From Jaltomata sinuosa (taxonomy: Eukaryota > Streptophyta > Magnoliopsida > Solanales > Solanaceae): 64,000 nucleotides of DNA. Made by a program: the position numbers and the translations under genes. The DNA lies in the NCBI GenBank assembly GCA_003996215.1, contig QJPP01001789.1, positions 248,001-312,000 of the forward strand, written 5' to 3'. A model generated the notes under the pieces. The model had not been told where the DNA came from. It was given only the letters and a program-made list of their open reading frames with translations, and did not search any database. Shown here piece by piece: positions 46,127 to 57,095 of this stretch (positions are counted from its first letter, which is position 1; each line of letters starts with the position of its first letter).

Positions 46127-47651
46127 TGATAACGCCCAAACTACACCTCAAATTAACGAAGCGTAAGCGGTCGTAGTCAAATATAGAACCCAACAAAGGT
46201 TGGGGTCGATCCCACAGGGAATATGGTAAAAGTTAAGTCTTTAGTGAATTAGATGACTAAAGGTCAATCATTTCCGGTAAATAAAGGGGGGGGGGGTTTG
46301 TGATCAAACGTGAACAAAGACAACAATAATGTAAGAGTGATAATCAATATGAGAGCGAACTAGGGAAGTGTTCACCATGGCGTTGTAACAATCGATTCTA
46401 GGCGTAACAGGGTTCTTTTTATATGCGTGTCACGATGTGATTGAATTAATGGTATCATCTAAGCGTTTCTCAACCAAATAGACGAATTTACTTTTCAATT
46501 CTCTCGAACTTGAAAAGGTATGCTTTTATATTTCAATCCTAAACATCAAGTAGATTAATCTAGTTACAGCATTAATCATAAGACGAGAGTTGGTAGTCTC
46601 AAATCCTCGTCGTTAATCAGGTTTCCCGGTTTTAATCTCTTTACTCAAGCAAATTAAACCTAGGCATGTTCTAATGTTTGCGACCACTAGAAAACGTTAA
46701 ATAATGTATGATTAACAATGTGACAACATATATATTGAACCCAATTGCTACCCGGAATCTATATTGCTACTTTAGCCATGGCACCCACAACCCTAGTTGT
46801 GGGAGTTTAGTTCATCATGCTAGAAGAAGAAGAGAAGAAAGTCATATTCATAATAAAGAAAAGAGATCCTTACAATATAGTGAAAACAATCTTCAATTAT
46901 TCCAAGAACATGAAAACCAAGATCCAAGAACAAATCTAGAACACGAATTCAAGACAAAGAAAACGTGTTTCTTGCTCTCCAATTTTCGCTCAAAAGTAGA
47001 CTAAAAATCTCCTAAAACTATTGGGTGAACAACCTGTAAAATAAACCTAACATAGGGTATTTATAGGAGTCCAGGAATTAAACCCAAAAATGTTCGGAAT
47101 CCGTGTCGCGTTCTGCCTTAACTTGACGGTTTGGGTGACGGACCGTCACAAGCTTGACGGACCGTCACTTGAACCGTCACTGCTAAACAGTGAGTTTCCA
47201 GGAGAATTTTCAAGTAAGTCGTCCACCAGGTGACGACTTACAAGTTTATATGCGTTTTATGATAAATTTTCAGGTAAGTCGTCCACCAGGTGACGACTTA
47301 CATGTATATAGGGTAAAAAATGCATTCGAGGAGTGCGTTTCATCTTGGTGGCTTGGGTGACGGTCCGTCAGGTCAGTGACTGGCCGTCAGACGGGCCGTC
47401 ACTCCTAGGCAGTGATGCTGCCTCACTTGACGGCCAAGGTGACAGACCGTCACCTTGGTGACTGGCCATCGTGGCGGCCGTCACTCTTATCCAGAAGCGC
47501 TCTTTTGATCGGATTTCCTTCTTTTTCTATGTTTGTCTCCCTTTCCTGCAAATATAACATAAAAACATCAAAAACAATGACGGTTGCTTGAAAACTTACG
47601 ATTGTTCTTAGTTTAGAGGCGTCGAAAGTGCCGTAAAATGGCGGCACATCA
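46127..47651 (-). mobile_element. 3' LTR of the Athila/Tat-type element
   Basis: It has ends TGATAACGCC and GGCACATCA (plus strand) and is 1525 bp. It contains a palindrome-rich island (47100-47487) and, downstream on the minus strand, the TATA-like CTATAAATAC at 47057-47066. Confidence 0.92.
47100..47487. repeat. GACGGACCGTCA palindrome island in the LTR
   Basis: The words TGACGGACCGTCAC, GACGGTCCGTCAGG, GACGGGCCGTCAC and GGCGGCCGTCAC recur in both orientations, about twelve half-sites in all. A duplicated AGGTAAGTCGTCCACCAGGT occurs around 47210-47300. The same block is at 50518-50905 in the 5' LTR. Confidence 0.85.
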
Positions 47652-47664
47652 ACACCCTCAACTT
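47652..47664 (-). other. Polypurine tract of the Athila/Tat-type element
   Basis: The minus strand reads AAGTTGAGGGTGT, immediately before the 3' LTR. Confidence 0.7.
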
Positions 47665-49194
47665 AAAACGTTCGCTTATCCTCAAGCAACATGACCCAAA
47701 AACAATAAGACGACTCAACTAAGAAAACAAACTCGTGTCTCTAGCAACTCATGATCATTCAATGCTTATTCAATTTTAAATCAAGCTCCCTAGTAGCACA
47801 AAAATGTATGAAACATTAACTTGCAAGGATCCACACATGTCATTCCGATATGATTGAACATTATACATACACGCGCGCAGCTATCCTAACAGTCAATAGA
47901 CAATACAGAAATCTTGGTGCCCTTACCACAAAGAAGTCCCACACACAAAATTTAGGACTAGGTAAGACGCTCACACTCACAAATGATTTCAAACAATGCA
48001 CATGCGATGCCATAGGCTTGCCCTTACTATTCTATTTCAGTTTTTTAGAAAGCCGCTCAGAATCACTACAGGACTTGTTTAGGCTTGTAATGAGGCTTCG
48101 GGTGCAGGTAGGATACGTTTGGGGAGTAGTGACTAAACCTTCCTTGGAATCACCGACCTACTATTTCCACTCAACTATACTTCGTCCATCCTTTTTCACC
48201 TTTTTATTCCATTCTTTCTTAGCTACGGTTGCGGCCTCTTTATTTTGACACTTCTTTTTATTTCTTTTTCATTCTTTTTCATCTTTTTTTTTTGTTTCTT
48301 TATCTTTCTTTTCTAAGACACGCACCCGCAATTTTCATTCTATCCACAACCAATTTTATATATCCTATTTTTCTTATTACCTCTATCGTAGCCACCCTCA
48401 ACTTAGGTTGCTTGCCTGCGTTGAGGTGCACGATGTCCAAGGAAGGACCAGGGCCAAAACAGAGTTTACCTCTATAGTAGCCACCCTCAACTTAGGCTGA
48501 TTGCCTGAGTTGAGGTGCACGATATCCAAGGAAGGACCAGGGCCAAAATAGGGATTCAAAGTTAAACAGGAACGGTGACAGGTTATTGAAAGAATAAGGT
48601 CAATTATGGCTCAACAGGGATCAAAGGGATTATTTGCATTTGGAAGGTCTTATAGGTTAAGTGGACTGCACACAAAAAGGGCCTGTGATCCTTTCCTAAG
48701 CAACCAAACTTCAAACTTAACAAAATAGACCGGGCAAGTTCTAGATGCATGCACAGAGTAAGAATTTATAACAATAATCTCACACACTCTTGGCACCAAG
48801 AAACTATATTACTACCAACTATCAAAACAAGCGCTCGGCTTAAGCATACTTATTCTAATCATAACCACACAATGACATTCAAGGATCCAGACAGTCAATC
48901 GTTTCATCATAAGTACAAAATCAAAAAAAATTCAGAGGGGGCTCCTTTTTAAACAAAAAAAACGCCATGCTTGCTATAGACACTAGAAAATGACTAAAAT
49001 TTAAAATAACAACCTAAACATGCTGGTTCTACTAGATAGCACACCGGAGGGAAAAGAACTCGGCAACAAAAACCCTCGGTGGTGACTCACAGGTTTCCCA
49101 ACACCCTCAACATAGACTCATGCATTGTCCCCAATGCATACATGTACAAACTAAAAACTGTGAGAATAAGGAATACATGTGAAGTCCATAGGAC
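47665..49194. other. Internal non-coding region of the Athila/Tat-type element
   Basis: No plausible protein is encoded on either strand. A run of T/C-rich sequence (48180-48330) and a duplicated block (48380-48557) are the only structures seen. Confidence 0.7.
48380..48557. repeat. 89-bp direct tandem duplication
   Basis: GTAGCCACCCTCAACTTAGG recurs at 48388 and 48477, followed in both by TTGAGGTGCACGAT, TCCAAGGAAGGACCAGGGCC and AAAA. The two copies are nearly identical. CCACCCTCAACTTA is itself the complement of the polypurine-tract wording next to the 3' LTR. Confidence 0.92.
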
Positions 49195-49425
49195 TCAGAT
49201 TCTGACATGGTGTTGGAGACCGCCAGGGTTTCCAAAGCAAACGAAATCGATCAGTGCGACATCGTCCTGCAGACCTCCAGCATTCAAATTTTGTTGGGCC
49301 TGCAGTTCTGCAGCGAGCCTTGCTACCTCTTGTTGTGCATTCATATTTTGCCTCAACGTTCTAGCAAGCTCGGGATCGTAAGGTAAAATTGGTTCACCCG
49401 AGCCTCGGGTACTTGGCATGCACAA
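49195..49425 (-). pseudogene. Short gag N-terminus of the Athila/Tat-type element
   Basis: The minus-strand reading MPSTRGSGEPILPYDPELAR followed by an alanine/glutamine-rich helix (ARLAAELQAQQNLNAGG) resembles the N-terminus of Athila/Tat gag proteins. It stops after about 75 codons. It lies about 100 bases downstream of the primer site, as expected. It may be a retained packaging-related segment or only a remnant. Confidence 0.6.
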
Positions 49426-49525
49426 CTATGTACCCTGTCAAAAACAAAAATAACAAATAAACGTAAAAGCAGGAAAGTATGACTAAGAGTCAAATAAACA
49501 CACCAGACTTAATAAACAACCGTAT

Positions 49526-49543
49526 TCCCCAGCAACGGCGCCA
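49526..49543 (-). other. Primer-binding site of the Athila/Tat-type element
   Basis: The minus strand reads TGGCGCCGTTGCTGGGGA, five bases inside the 5' LTR end. This is the familiar primer site of Athila/Tat-group elements, close to the complement of a tRNA-Asp 3' end. Confidence 0.85.
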
Positions 49544-49548
49544 CTTTT

Positions 49549-51069
49549 TGATAACGCCCAAACTACACCTCAAATTAATGAAGCGTAAGCGGTCGTAGTC
49601 AAATATAGAACCCAACAAAGGTTGGGGTCGATCCCACAGGGAATATGGTGAAAGTTAAGTCTTTAGTGAATTAGATGACTAAAGGTCAATCGTTTCCGGT
49701 AAATAAAGGGGGGGTTTGTGATCAAACGTGAACAAAGACAACAATAATGTAAGAGTGATAATCAATATGAGAGCGAACAAGAGAAGTGTTCACCATGGCG
49801 TTGTAACAATCGATTCTAGGCGTAACAGGGTTCTTTCTATATGCGTGTCACGATGTGATTGAATTAATGGTATCATCTAAATGTTTCTCAACCAAATAGA
49901 TGAATTTACTTTTCAATTCTCTCGAACTTGAAAAGGTATGCTTTTATATTTCAATCCTAAACATCAAGTAGATTAATCTAGTTACAGCATTAATCATAAG
50001 ACGAGAGTTGGTAGTCTCAAATCCTCATCGTTAATCAGGTTTCCCGGTTTTAATCTCTTTACTCAAGCAAATTAAACCTAGGCATGTTCTAATGTTTGCG
50101 ACCACTAGAAAACGTTAAATAATGTATGATTAACAACGTGACAACATATATATTGAACCCAATTGCTACCCGGAATCTATATTGCTACTTTAGCCATGGC
50201 TCCCACAACCCTAGTTGTGGGAGTTTAGTTCATCATGCTAGAAGAAGAAAAGAAGAAAGTCATATTCATAATAAAGAAAAAAGATCCTTACAATATAGTG
50301 AAAACAATCTTCAATTATTCCAAGAACAAGAAAACCAAGATCCAAGAACAAATCAAGAACACGAATTCAAGACAAAGAAAACGTGTTTCTTGCTCTCCAA
50401 TTTTTGCTCAAAAGTAGACTAAAAATCTCCTAAAACTATTGGGTGAACAACCTGTAAAATAAACCTAACATAGGGTATTTATAGGAGTCCAGGAATTAAA
50501 CCCAAAAATGTTCGGAATCCGTGTCGCGTTCTGCCTTAACTTGACGGTTTGGGTGACGGACCGTCACAAGCTTGATGGACCGTCACTTGAACCGTCACTA
50601 CTAAACAGTGAGTTTCCAGGAGAATTTTCAGGTAAGTCGTCCACCAGGTGACGACTTACAAGTTTATATGCGTTTTATGATAAGTTTTTAGGTAAGTCAT
50701 CCACCAGGTGACGACTTACATGTATATAGGGTAAAAAATGCATTCGAGGAGTGCGTTTCATCTTGGTGGCTTGGGTGACGGTCCGTCAGGTCAGTGACTA
50801 GCCATCAGACGGGCCGTCACTCCTAGGCAGTGGTGCTGCCTCACTTGACGGCCAAGGTGACAGACCGTCACCTTGGTGACTGGCCGTCGCGGCGGCCGTC
50901 ACTCTTATCCAGAAGCGCTCTTTTGATCGGATTTCCTTCCTTTTCTATGTTTGTCTCCCTTTCCTGCAAATATAACATAAAAATATCAAAAACAACGACG
51001 GTTGCTTGAAAACTTACGATTGTTCTTAGTTTAGAGGCGTCGAAAGTGTAGTAAAATGGCGGCACATCA
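49549..51069 (-). mobile_element. 5' LTR of the Athila/Tat-type element
   Basis: It is 1521 bp and the partner of 46127-47651. TGATAACGCC lies on the inner side and GGCACATCA at 51069, followed by the duplication CCAGG. The TATA-like CTATAAATAC is on the minus strand at 50475-50484. Confidence 0.92.
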
Positions 51070-51804
51070 CCAGGTACTTTATGTGGTCCCTGAGAGGATG
51101 ACTCAACAACAGATGTCGTGACCATTTTTTTTGCACTTTCCACTACAGTGGTGCTTCATCCTCATCAGTGTCATCTTCTTCATCAAAATTCCTCAACAAA
51201 GCCAAAGAGGCCTGAGATGCAGGAGTTCCATACCACTTGGAAATAGGAAGAGTGGCTGGAGTGAGATCCTCTTCAGATGGAGTATCAACCTCTGATTCTA
51301 CTTGTACATTCTCAGTCCCAACATCTCTCTTGGCCAAAGATATAAGATAGTTTGCCACCAATTTGTGTGTTTCTTGTATCCCCATTGCCAGGATATTTTA
51401 GGAGTTTCCTTTGGTTTCCGGTAGGTTTCCTTCAAATAATTTTTTCCCAAAAACTTCAGACCCACTTACCACTGATTCTTCTCCTTTAGCAGACACAATC
51501 AAAGGGTTTGTTTCAGGTCCCTTTATCTGTGCCATTCAGTTACCCGCATTGTGCTGTCTTCAGATATTTCAATACTGGAGGGCTCATCTTGAGATACCGG
51601 AGTGTTTCCTTCACTCATTTTGGAGATTTGAAGAGAGTTGAAGTAGGGAGATTTTTCTAGTTTAACTGGGGGATCTGATACAGGAGTAGGTGAGGAGACA
51701 GAAAAGGGGTTTCTCAGTTCAGCCAATGATGGAGTGCTTTCAGAGGAGGGAAAATGAGAGACACCCTCAGAGGATTCCTTGGTTGGAGAGCTTGGTTGAG
51801 ACAT
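51070..51804 (-). pseudogene. Sirevirus env-like ORF, N-terminal part
   Basis: The start codon at 51804 gives MSQPSSPTKESSEGVSHFPS, a serine/proline/glutamate-rich, low-complexity N-terminus. It continues as RNPFSVSSPTPVSDPPVKLE and then in another frame (51385-51143) as HKLVANYLISLAKRDVGTEN and acidic EEDDTDEDEAPL. Frame changes show it is broken. The reading HKVPG at 51070-51085 joins VPGTRSRSEKHMATAIKE on the other side of the inserted element, which proves the two parts were one ORF. Confidence 0.75.
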
Positions 51805-52279
51805 GATTGTGAGAAATTTGAGAGACGGAAGAGGGGAGAAAGAGATATCTTTGTTCAGCTTAGAGAAGATGAATATTTTAAAGAGCAAGTGATTTGGTTG
51901 GAGAGAGGAAGGGAATTTAAGATAGATTTGATTTTAAAAAGAACGGCTGGGATAGGTTTAAAAAGAGGTGAAGCAACGTGTCGCATCAGAGAGAGGAGAT
52001 GACGGTTCAGGTTCAACCTGATGCGACATCATTGATCATAAAGGTGTCAGTGGTGCCATTACACAATGAATGCCCTTATTTTAAGGTGAACAATTTGCAA
52101 TACTGACCTGTATGAGGGACTGGGTCCCTTATTTTTTTTGAATTTTCTGAAGCATGTCTTGATGTTTATCCAGCATCTTCTATCCTTTTGATGTTGCTAC
52201 TTCCACCATGCGTGCATACCTACAGTGGTATAGAATTGAGTTAGACAAGTTAGACACATCATACTCCAGGATACCTGCC
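51805..52279. other. Spacer between sirevirus pol and env-like ORF
   Basis: No ORF is supported. The stretch contains GGGACTGGGTCCC (52126-52138), a variant of the element's recurrent palindromic word. Confidence 0.6.
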
Positions 52280-53727
52280 TTCTAATCATAGCCACATGAT
52301 GGGGATTTTGCTGACTGAGGGATCAGGTCCCCTGCATTAATCCGAGCTTTAGGCGATTCTTCTCGAACTGATCTCTTCCCAAGGCTTTTGTAAAAAATAT
52401 CAGTAATATGGTCCTCCATCTTGCAAAAGTTCATGTTGATCATCTTGTTTTTAACATTATCTCTAAGGAAGTGATGTCGGATGTTAATATGCTTGGTCCT
52501 CTTGTGATGGACAGGGTTCTTGGCCATATTCACAGCACTTGTGTTGTCACACATGAGGGGCACACACTCAATGTATATTCCAAAGTCTTCAATTTATTGT
52601 TTGATCCATAATAGTTGGGCACAACAAGATGCAGTAGCAACATACTCTGTTTCAGCTGTAGAGAGAGCAACTGAGTGTTGCTTTCTTGTCTCCCAAGAGA
52701 TCAAGGAAGCACCAAGAAAATGATCCATCCCAGAAGTGCTTTTTCTATCAACCAAGGTGCCCTGTATAATCAGCATCAGCATATCCAATCAGTTCAAAAT
52801 TATCTCCGGAGGGATAGAAAAGCACAAGATCAGGAGTCCCTTTGAGATATCTGAGAATCCTTTTGGCAGCCTTGAGATGAGACTCCTTTGGGTTAGATTG
52901 GAATCTGGAACACATTCCCACATTGAACACTATACCTGGCCTGCTAGTAATTAGGTATAAAAAAGAGCCAATGATTCCTCTATACATGGTTTCATTCACT
53001 AGGGGACCAGATTCATCACTATCTAGTTTTGAGGAGGTTCCAATGGGAGTGTCAATGGGTTTGGCATTCTCCATGTTGAACTTCTTGAGCAATTCCTTAA
53101 TATACTTCTGCTGGCTGATCATGATCCCATCTGACACTTGCCTAATTTGCAGTCCCAGAAAGAAGTTCAATTCACCAATCATACTCATTTCAAACTCACT
53201 TCCTATAAACTTGGCAAAGTCATCACACAGTGAATCAAGAGTAGATCCAAAGATAATGTCATCAACATACACTTTGAGAATGAGAAGGTTCTTGCCCCTG
53301 GTTTTTAGGAAGAGAGTGTTGTTTTCCCTCTAGAAAACCCATTTTAAAGAAGGAATTTTGACAATCTCTCACACCAAGCTCTAGGAGTCTATTTCAGACC
53401 ATATAGAGCTTTGTGTAGATTGAAAACATAAGAGGGGTGATCAAGATCTTCAAATCCAGGGGGATGCATGACATAGACTTCTTCCTTAAGATATCCATTC
53501 AAAAAGGCACTCTTGACATCCATTTGAAAAAGCTTGAACTCCCTGTAAGAAGTAAAGGCAATGAGAATCCTTATGGCTTCCATTCTTGCAATAGGAGAAA
53601 AATTTTCATCATAGTCTATGCCTTCCTCTTGGTTATATCCTTGTACTACCAGCCTAGCCTTATTTCTGGTAGTGTTTCCTTGTTCATCCAGCTTATTTCT
53701 GAATACCCATCTGGTCCCTATAACAGT
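52280..53727 (-). pseudogene. Sirevirus (Ty1/copia) reverse transcriptase and RNase H, split and broken
   Basis: On the minus strand from 53727 downward. RT fingers and palm come first: TTVIGTRWVFRNKLDEQGNT, KARLVVQGYNQEEGIDYDEN, FQMDVKSAFLNGYLKEEVYV. The catalytic box is YVDDIIFGS near 53270-53244, the copia form. Then come LNFFLGLQIRQVSDGIMISQ and LRYLKGTPDLVLFYPSGDNF. RNase H follows: SWETRKQHSVALSTAETEYV, MPLMCDNTSAVNMAKNPVHH and KHINIRHHFLRDNV, ending near 52282. A gap lies at about 53273-53388 and there are several frame breaks. At 53727 the RT is cut by the Ogre-like LTR. Gag, protease and integrase should lie beyond the right edge of the window. Confidence 0.9.
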
Positions 53728-54203
53728 TGTTGACACCCAATTTTGACCTCTCTATACCTCTCTCGGGCTATTATTATACTAATTATTGTTATTTTTTAAG
53801 CTTAATTTTCCTCGCGTATTGCTTTTATTTACTAAGTAAATCACGTTTTTATCGTCATCGTGATACTTTTAAATTCGTATACAATTTTTTTAATATATAA
53901 TTTATTTCATATTATTACTATTTTTCCATATATTTCATATGATATTACATGTCATTTATTATACGTACAATATATATACGTAATTTATTTATTTTTAAAA
54001 TAATTTATCTTTTGATAATTATCGTTAACTATTATTTTATCTACTAAATTTTATATACGTAGTAGTTTATTTATTAAATAGCCATCCGAATTTAATTTCC
54101 AATCTCAAATTATTTAAATCCTAGTCCCTTCCTACCCAGTTTATTTTAATTTTAGCCTAAATTGAGCTAATTTGACCCAATTTTAAATCCCAAGTCCAAT
54201 TAA

Positions 54204-54241
54204 ATCTCAGCCGTTGATCTAATACGATCAACGGCCGAGAT
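54204..54241. promoter_or_regulatory. Inverted repeat around CCGTTGATC
   Basis: The arms ATCTCAGCCGTTGATC and GATCAACGGCCGAGAT differ at one position and are separated by TAATAC. They lie just upstream of a pyrimidine-rich tract that looks like a transcription start region. The 3' LTR has the same structure at about 63428-63465. Confidence 0.6.
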
Positions 54242-54249
54242 CAAACCCT

Positions 54250-54600
54250 TTTCTTCTTTCCTTTTTAAACAAGACACCCCCAACCCTAACTCCATTCTCC
54301 TTCACCCCCCACCAGCCGCCTCCACCCCTGATCTCTCTCTCTCCTCTCTTCATCTCCTCCAACCACTGCCGCCGCTCCACTTCTCCGCCCGTCACCGCTA
54401 CAAATACCGACCGGCGGAACCACCCAGATTTCCCCACTTTCTCCACCACCCACCGCTATAAACCAGCCACCAACACCCTCTTCCTTATTCCCCGCTACTG
54501 CGACCAGAAAACCCCAGCCGCGACCTCTTTTCCCCCACCATTCTTTCTCTCCCCCTCTCTCTATATTTCCGGTAAACAACCACCAAACAGACTTGCCACC
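54250..54600 (+). promoter_or_regulatory. Pyrimidine-rich leader-like tract in the LTR
   Basis: About 350 bases are dominated by C and T on the plus strand (CACCCCCCACCAGCCGCCTC, CTCTCTCTCTCC). Such tracts are common in plant 5' untranslated leaders. A promoter immediately upstream is an inference. It is repeated at about 63476-63830. Confidence 0.45.
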
Positions 54601-56679
54601 TCCCCTCTCTATATTTTTGGGTTAAGCTCTGGTGAAGAAGGCCCTGCTAACATCACATCACTAATACTGTTGGTGAAATGCATTCGATAGTGTTTAACAC
54701 TCATGGACCGCATCTTATCAGGTTACTGAGCGTAACTTATGGCAGGCTCAATTCATCTCTGGATGATCTTTTGGTGTTTGTTTTGTAGTTACCCCTCTAT
54801 TTAGATTCATTTCTCGGCTGATTTTTGAAATTGGAGAATTTGTGCAAGTGTAGTGATTATTTTCATTCAAAGCATGTTGGTTCTTACTTCTGCTATATCA
54901 GGATGTTGTCACGTGCACTATGTTTTAATACTTTGTCACATTTGAATTAGCTACTGATTATCATGGAATATGTGTTTGTTTAGTCTAATGTCATCATCTA
55001 AACACATTGTGATGATCCACTCTAAATTCACTTTCATGATCAATCCAATGTTGAATCAATTATCGAACTAAATATAGATTTGGTTAATTATTTGCCTGAG
55101 TATGGTAGTTCGAATCGTTCTTTGTTCAAATGTGTAATGACTTTGGAACTTGTCTAATTTTGATAACCTTGTGTAAAATTTGATTTCTCTGGCTAAGTTG
55201 ATTCATTGACAGCTCTGTGATTAAATATGGCAGCTAGAGATTTGACTTCATCCAAAAGTAGTTGTAGTAATCATGTAGTTATGGAAAGTTGATCTATTTT
55301 AGCACCCAAATAAATTGTTCTTCCTTCTCTTCTTCTTCCTTTAATTGTGACAGATTTTGAATTTTCTTATTTTGGTAAGCTTGGATTGTGTTAAGATTAA
55401 TTTGATTGAGGAAAATCTTTTATGATTCATACCCTTTCCTTTTCTTTCCCATGGCTAATTGAGACAACTTTGGTACTTGGCCATTTATAGTAAAGATCTT
55501 ATCCATCTGACACTTAATTGAGAATATTATGTGGCTGATTTGTGTGTGGTTTATTTCAAAATATGTGACAGCTTCTTTACATGTTATTATGGAGTTTTGT
55601 TTGACACCAAAATAAACTCAATTACTCTGTTTAAGGGAAGGATCCCCATAATTGATTCTAATTGATAATCCTTGATTATTTTTTCCTTTGATCACTCTCT
55701 CTCTGTTGATTTGGTTATGACTAGTATATAAGAAGCATTCTCCTGTTCTCTTGATCACTGGAAGTTTCCCCCTACTTCCGGATGAGACGGGACTCATATT
55801 GACTACTCTCATATTGTTAAAAGGCTCTCTACTGTGAACAAAATTGTTGATTGCTAAGTGTTGGATTTTAAATTTCTCTTATTGTTTACTGCAAACCGGT
55901 ATGTCTCTTAATTCGTATACATAATTTATGAGTTTGATAGAAAGCATGACTATAGGAGTTTAAAGCTAATAACTTATTGCCTACTTGATTATGTGATCCA
56001 AACTGTCACTACTTGTAGATCATGTATTAGTTATATATGTTTCTGCCATGATTCTTTCTTGCTATTGTTCTGGTATATGTTGTGTGGAACAGAGAGGGCC
56101 TTAAACATATCCTAAACCTTGACATGGGCAATGCCTAGAACCCTTGAGGTTCTCATGAAACTTTGCGATGTCAGGGACTAGTATTAGGAATCGTTATAGG
56201 CTCCTTTGCATTTTTGTATATTTATCTTTAACAGGTTCTTTGCTAGCATTTGGTTGAGACCTTGAAGAGTTGCCAGGATTTGGGAGTCTCCAAGATTTAG
56301 ATCTGTTTATTTTATTTCTCATTCATTTATTTGGTCTGTAATATTTTGTATAAACTTCGATAAATAAATGAAATTTAGGGGAACTGCTACGGGGGAGGGG
56401 CAAACTACGTGCTACTTGCTTAATCGTAAACCATAGAAATTATGCCTATAAGATTTCTGTTGATATCATTTATTAGAAATTATGCCTATAGGAGTGTATT
56501 AATATCGTTTGTTAGAAATCATGTTTTAGGTTTTAAAATCCGCTTTGTCTTTTAAAAAATCAGAAATTGTGCTTATATGATATTTTTGTTTCAACATGTT
56601 AAATATAATATTATTTACCTAGAAACCATGCTTATAGGCTTAAAACTGTTTTCAGTTGTGAAACCACGCCTAAGAGTCA

Positions 56680-57095
56680 AATCCGTTTTAGCATATTAAA
56701 GTCATTTTCAGCATGTTTAAATCTGTTAAATTTAATTCAGCATATTAAAGCCAGTTTCAGCATGTTTAAATCTGTCAAATTAAATTCAGCAGATTAAAGT
56801 AAGTTTCAGCATGTTTAAATCTGTTAAATTTAATTCAGCATATTAAAGTCAGTTTCAGCATGTTTAAATCTGTTAAATTTAATTCAGCATATTAAAGCCA
56901 GTTTCAGCATGTTTAAATCTGTCCAAATTTAATTCAGCATACTAAAGCCAGTTTCAGCATATTTAAATCTGTCCAAATTTAATTCAGCATATTAAAGCCA
57001 TTTTCAGCATGTTTAAATCTGTCAAATTTAAGTCAGTATATTAAAATCAGTTTCAGCATATTTAAAATCAGTCTTAGTATATTAAATGGTTGTCG
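56680..57095. repeat. 49-bp tandem repeat in the Ogre-like LTR
   Basis: TTCAGCATGTTTAAATCTG begins units at 56707, 56756, 56805, 56854, 56903, 56953, 57003 and 57052. The unit continues with AAATTTAATTCAGCATATTA and AAGCCAG. The period is 49-50 bp and there are about eight copies, diverging at the right end. A looser repeat of AGAAATTATGCCTATA occurs upstream at 56437-56640. Confidence 0.92.

Larger units (their letters stand above)
46127..51069 (-). mobile_element. Non-autonomous Athila/Tat-type LTR element (4.9 kb)
   Basis: Two LTRs, 46127-47651 and 49549-51069, are flanked by the perfect duplication CCAGG. The orientation is minus: the primer site lies next to the right LTR (49526-49543) and the polypurine tract next to the left one. 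The internal 1.9 kb has only a short gag start and tandem duplications, and no protease, reverse transcriptase or integrase. It is therefore a LARD/TR-GAG-like passenger needing an autonomous partner. The LTRs differ at about three dozen positions in 1.52 kb by eye (about 2.4 %), mostly transitions, plus a G-run length change near 46286. Confidence 0.92.

Noticed and set aside
45564..46166. A 200-codon plus-strand ORF rich in serine and phenylalanine
   Set aside because: It is the shadow of the lysine/glutamate-rich env-like ORF on the minus strand.
46708..47004. ORF of 98 codons with a near-identical copy at 50126-50422
   Set aside because: The conservation reflects that both lie in the two LTRs of one recent element. 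It is antisense to the LTR's own direction and has no known domain.
52923..53333. 136-codon plus-strand ORF
   Set aside because: Antisense shadow of the sirevirus reverse transcriptase.
54228..54579. Overlapping minus-strand ORFs rich in glycine, glutamate and arginine, repeated at 63452-63803
   Set aside because: They are the antisense of a pyrimidine-rich LTR tract. Composition explains the open frames, and no domain is recognisable.
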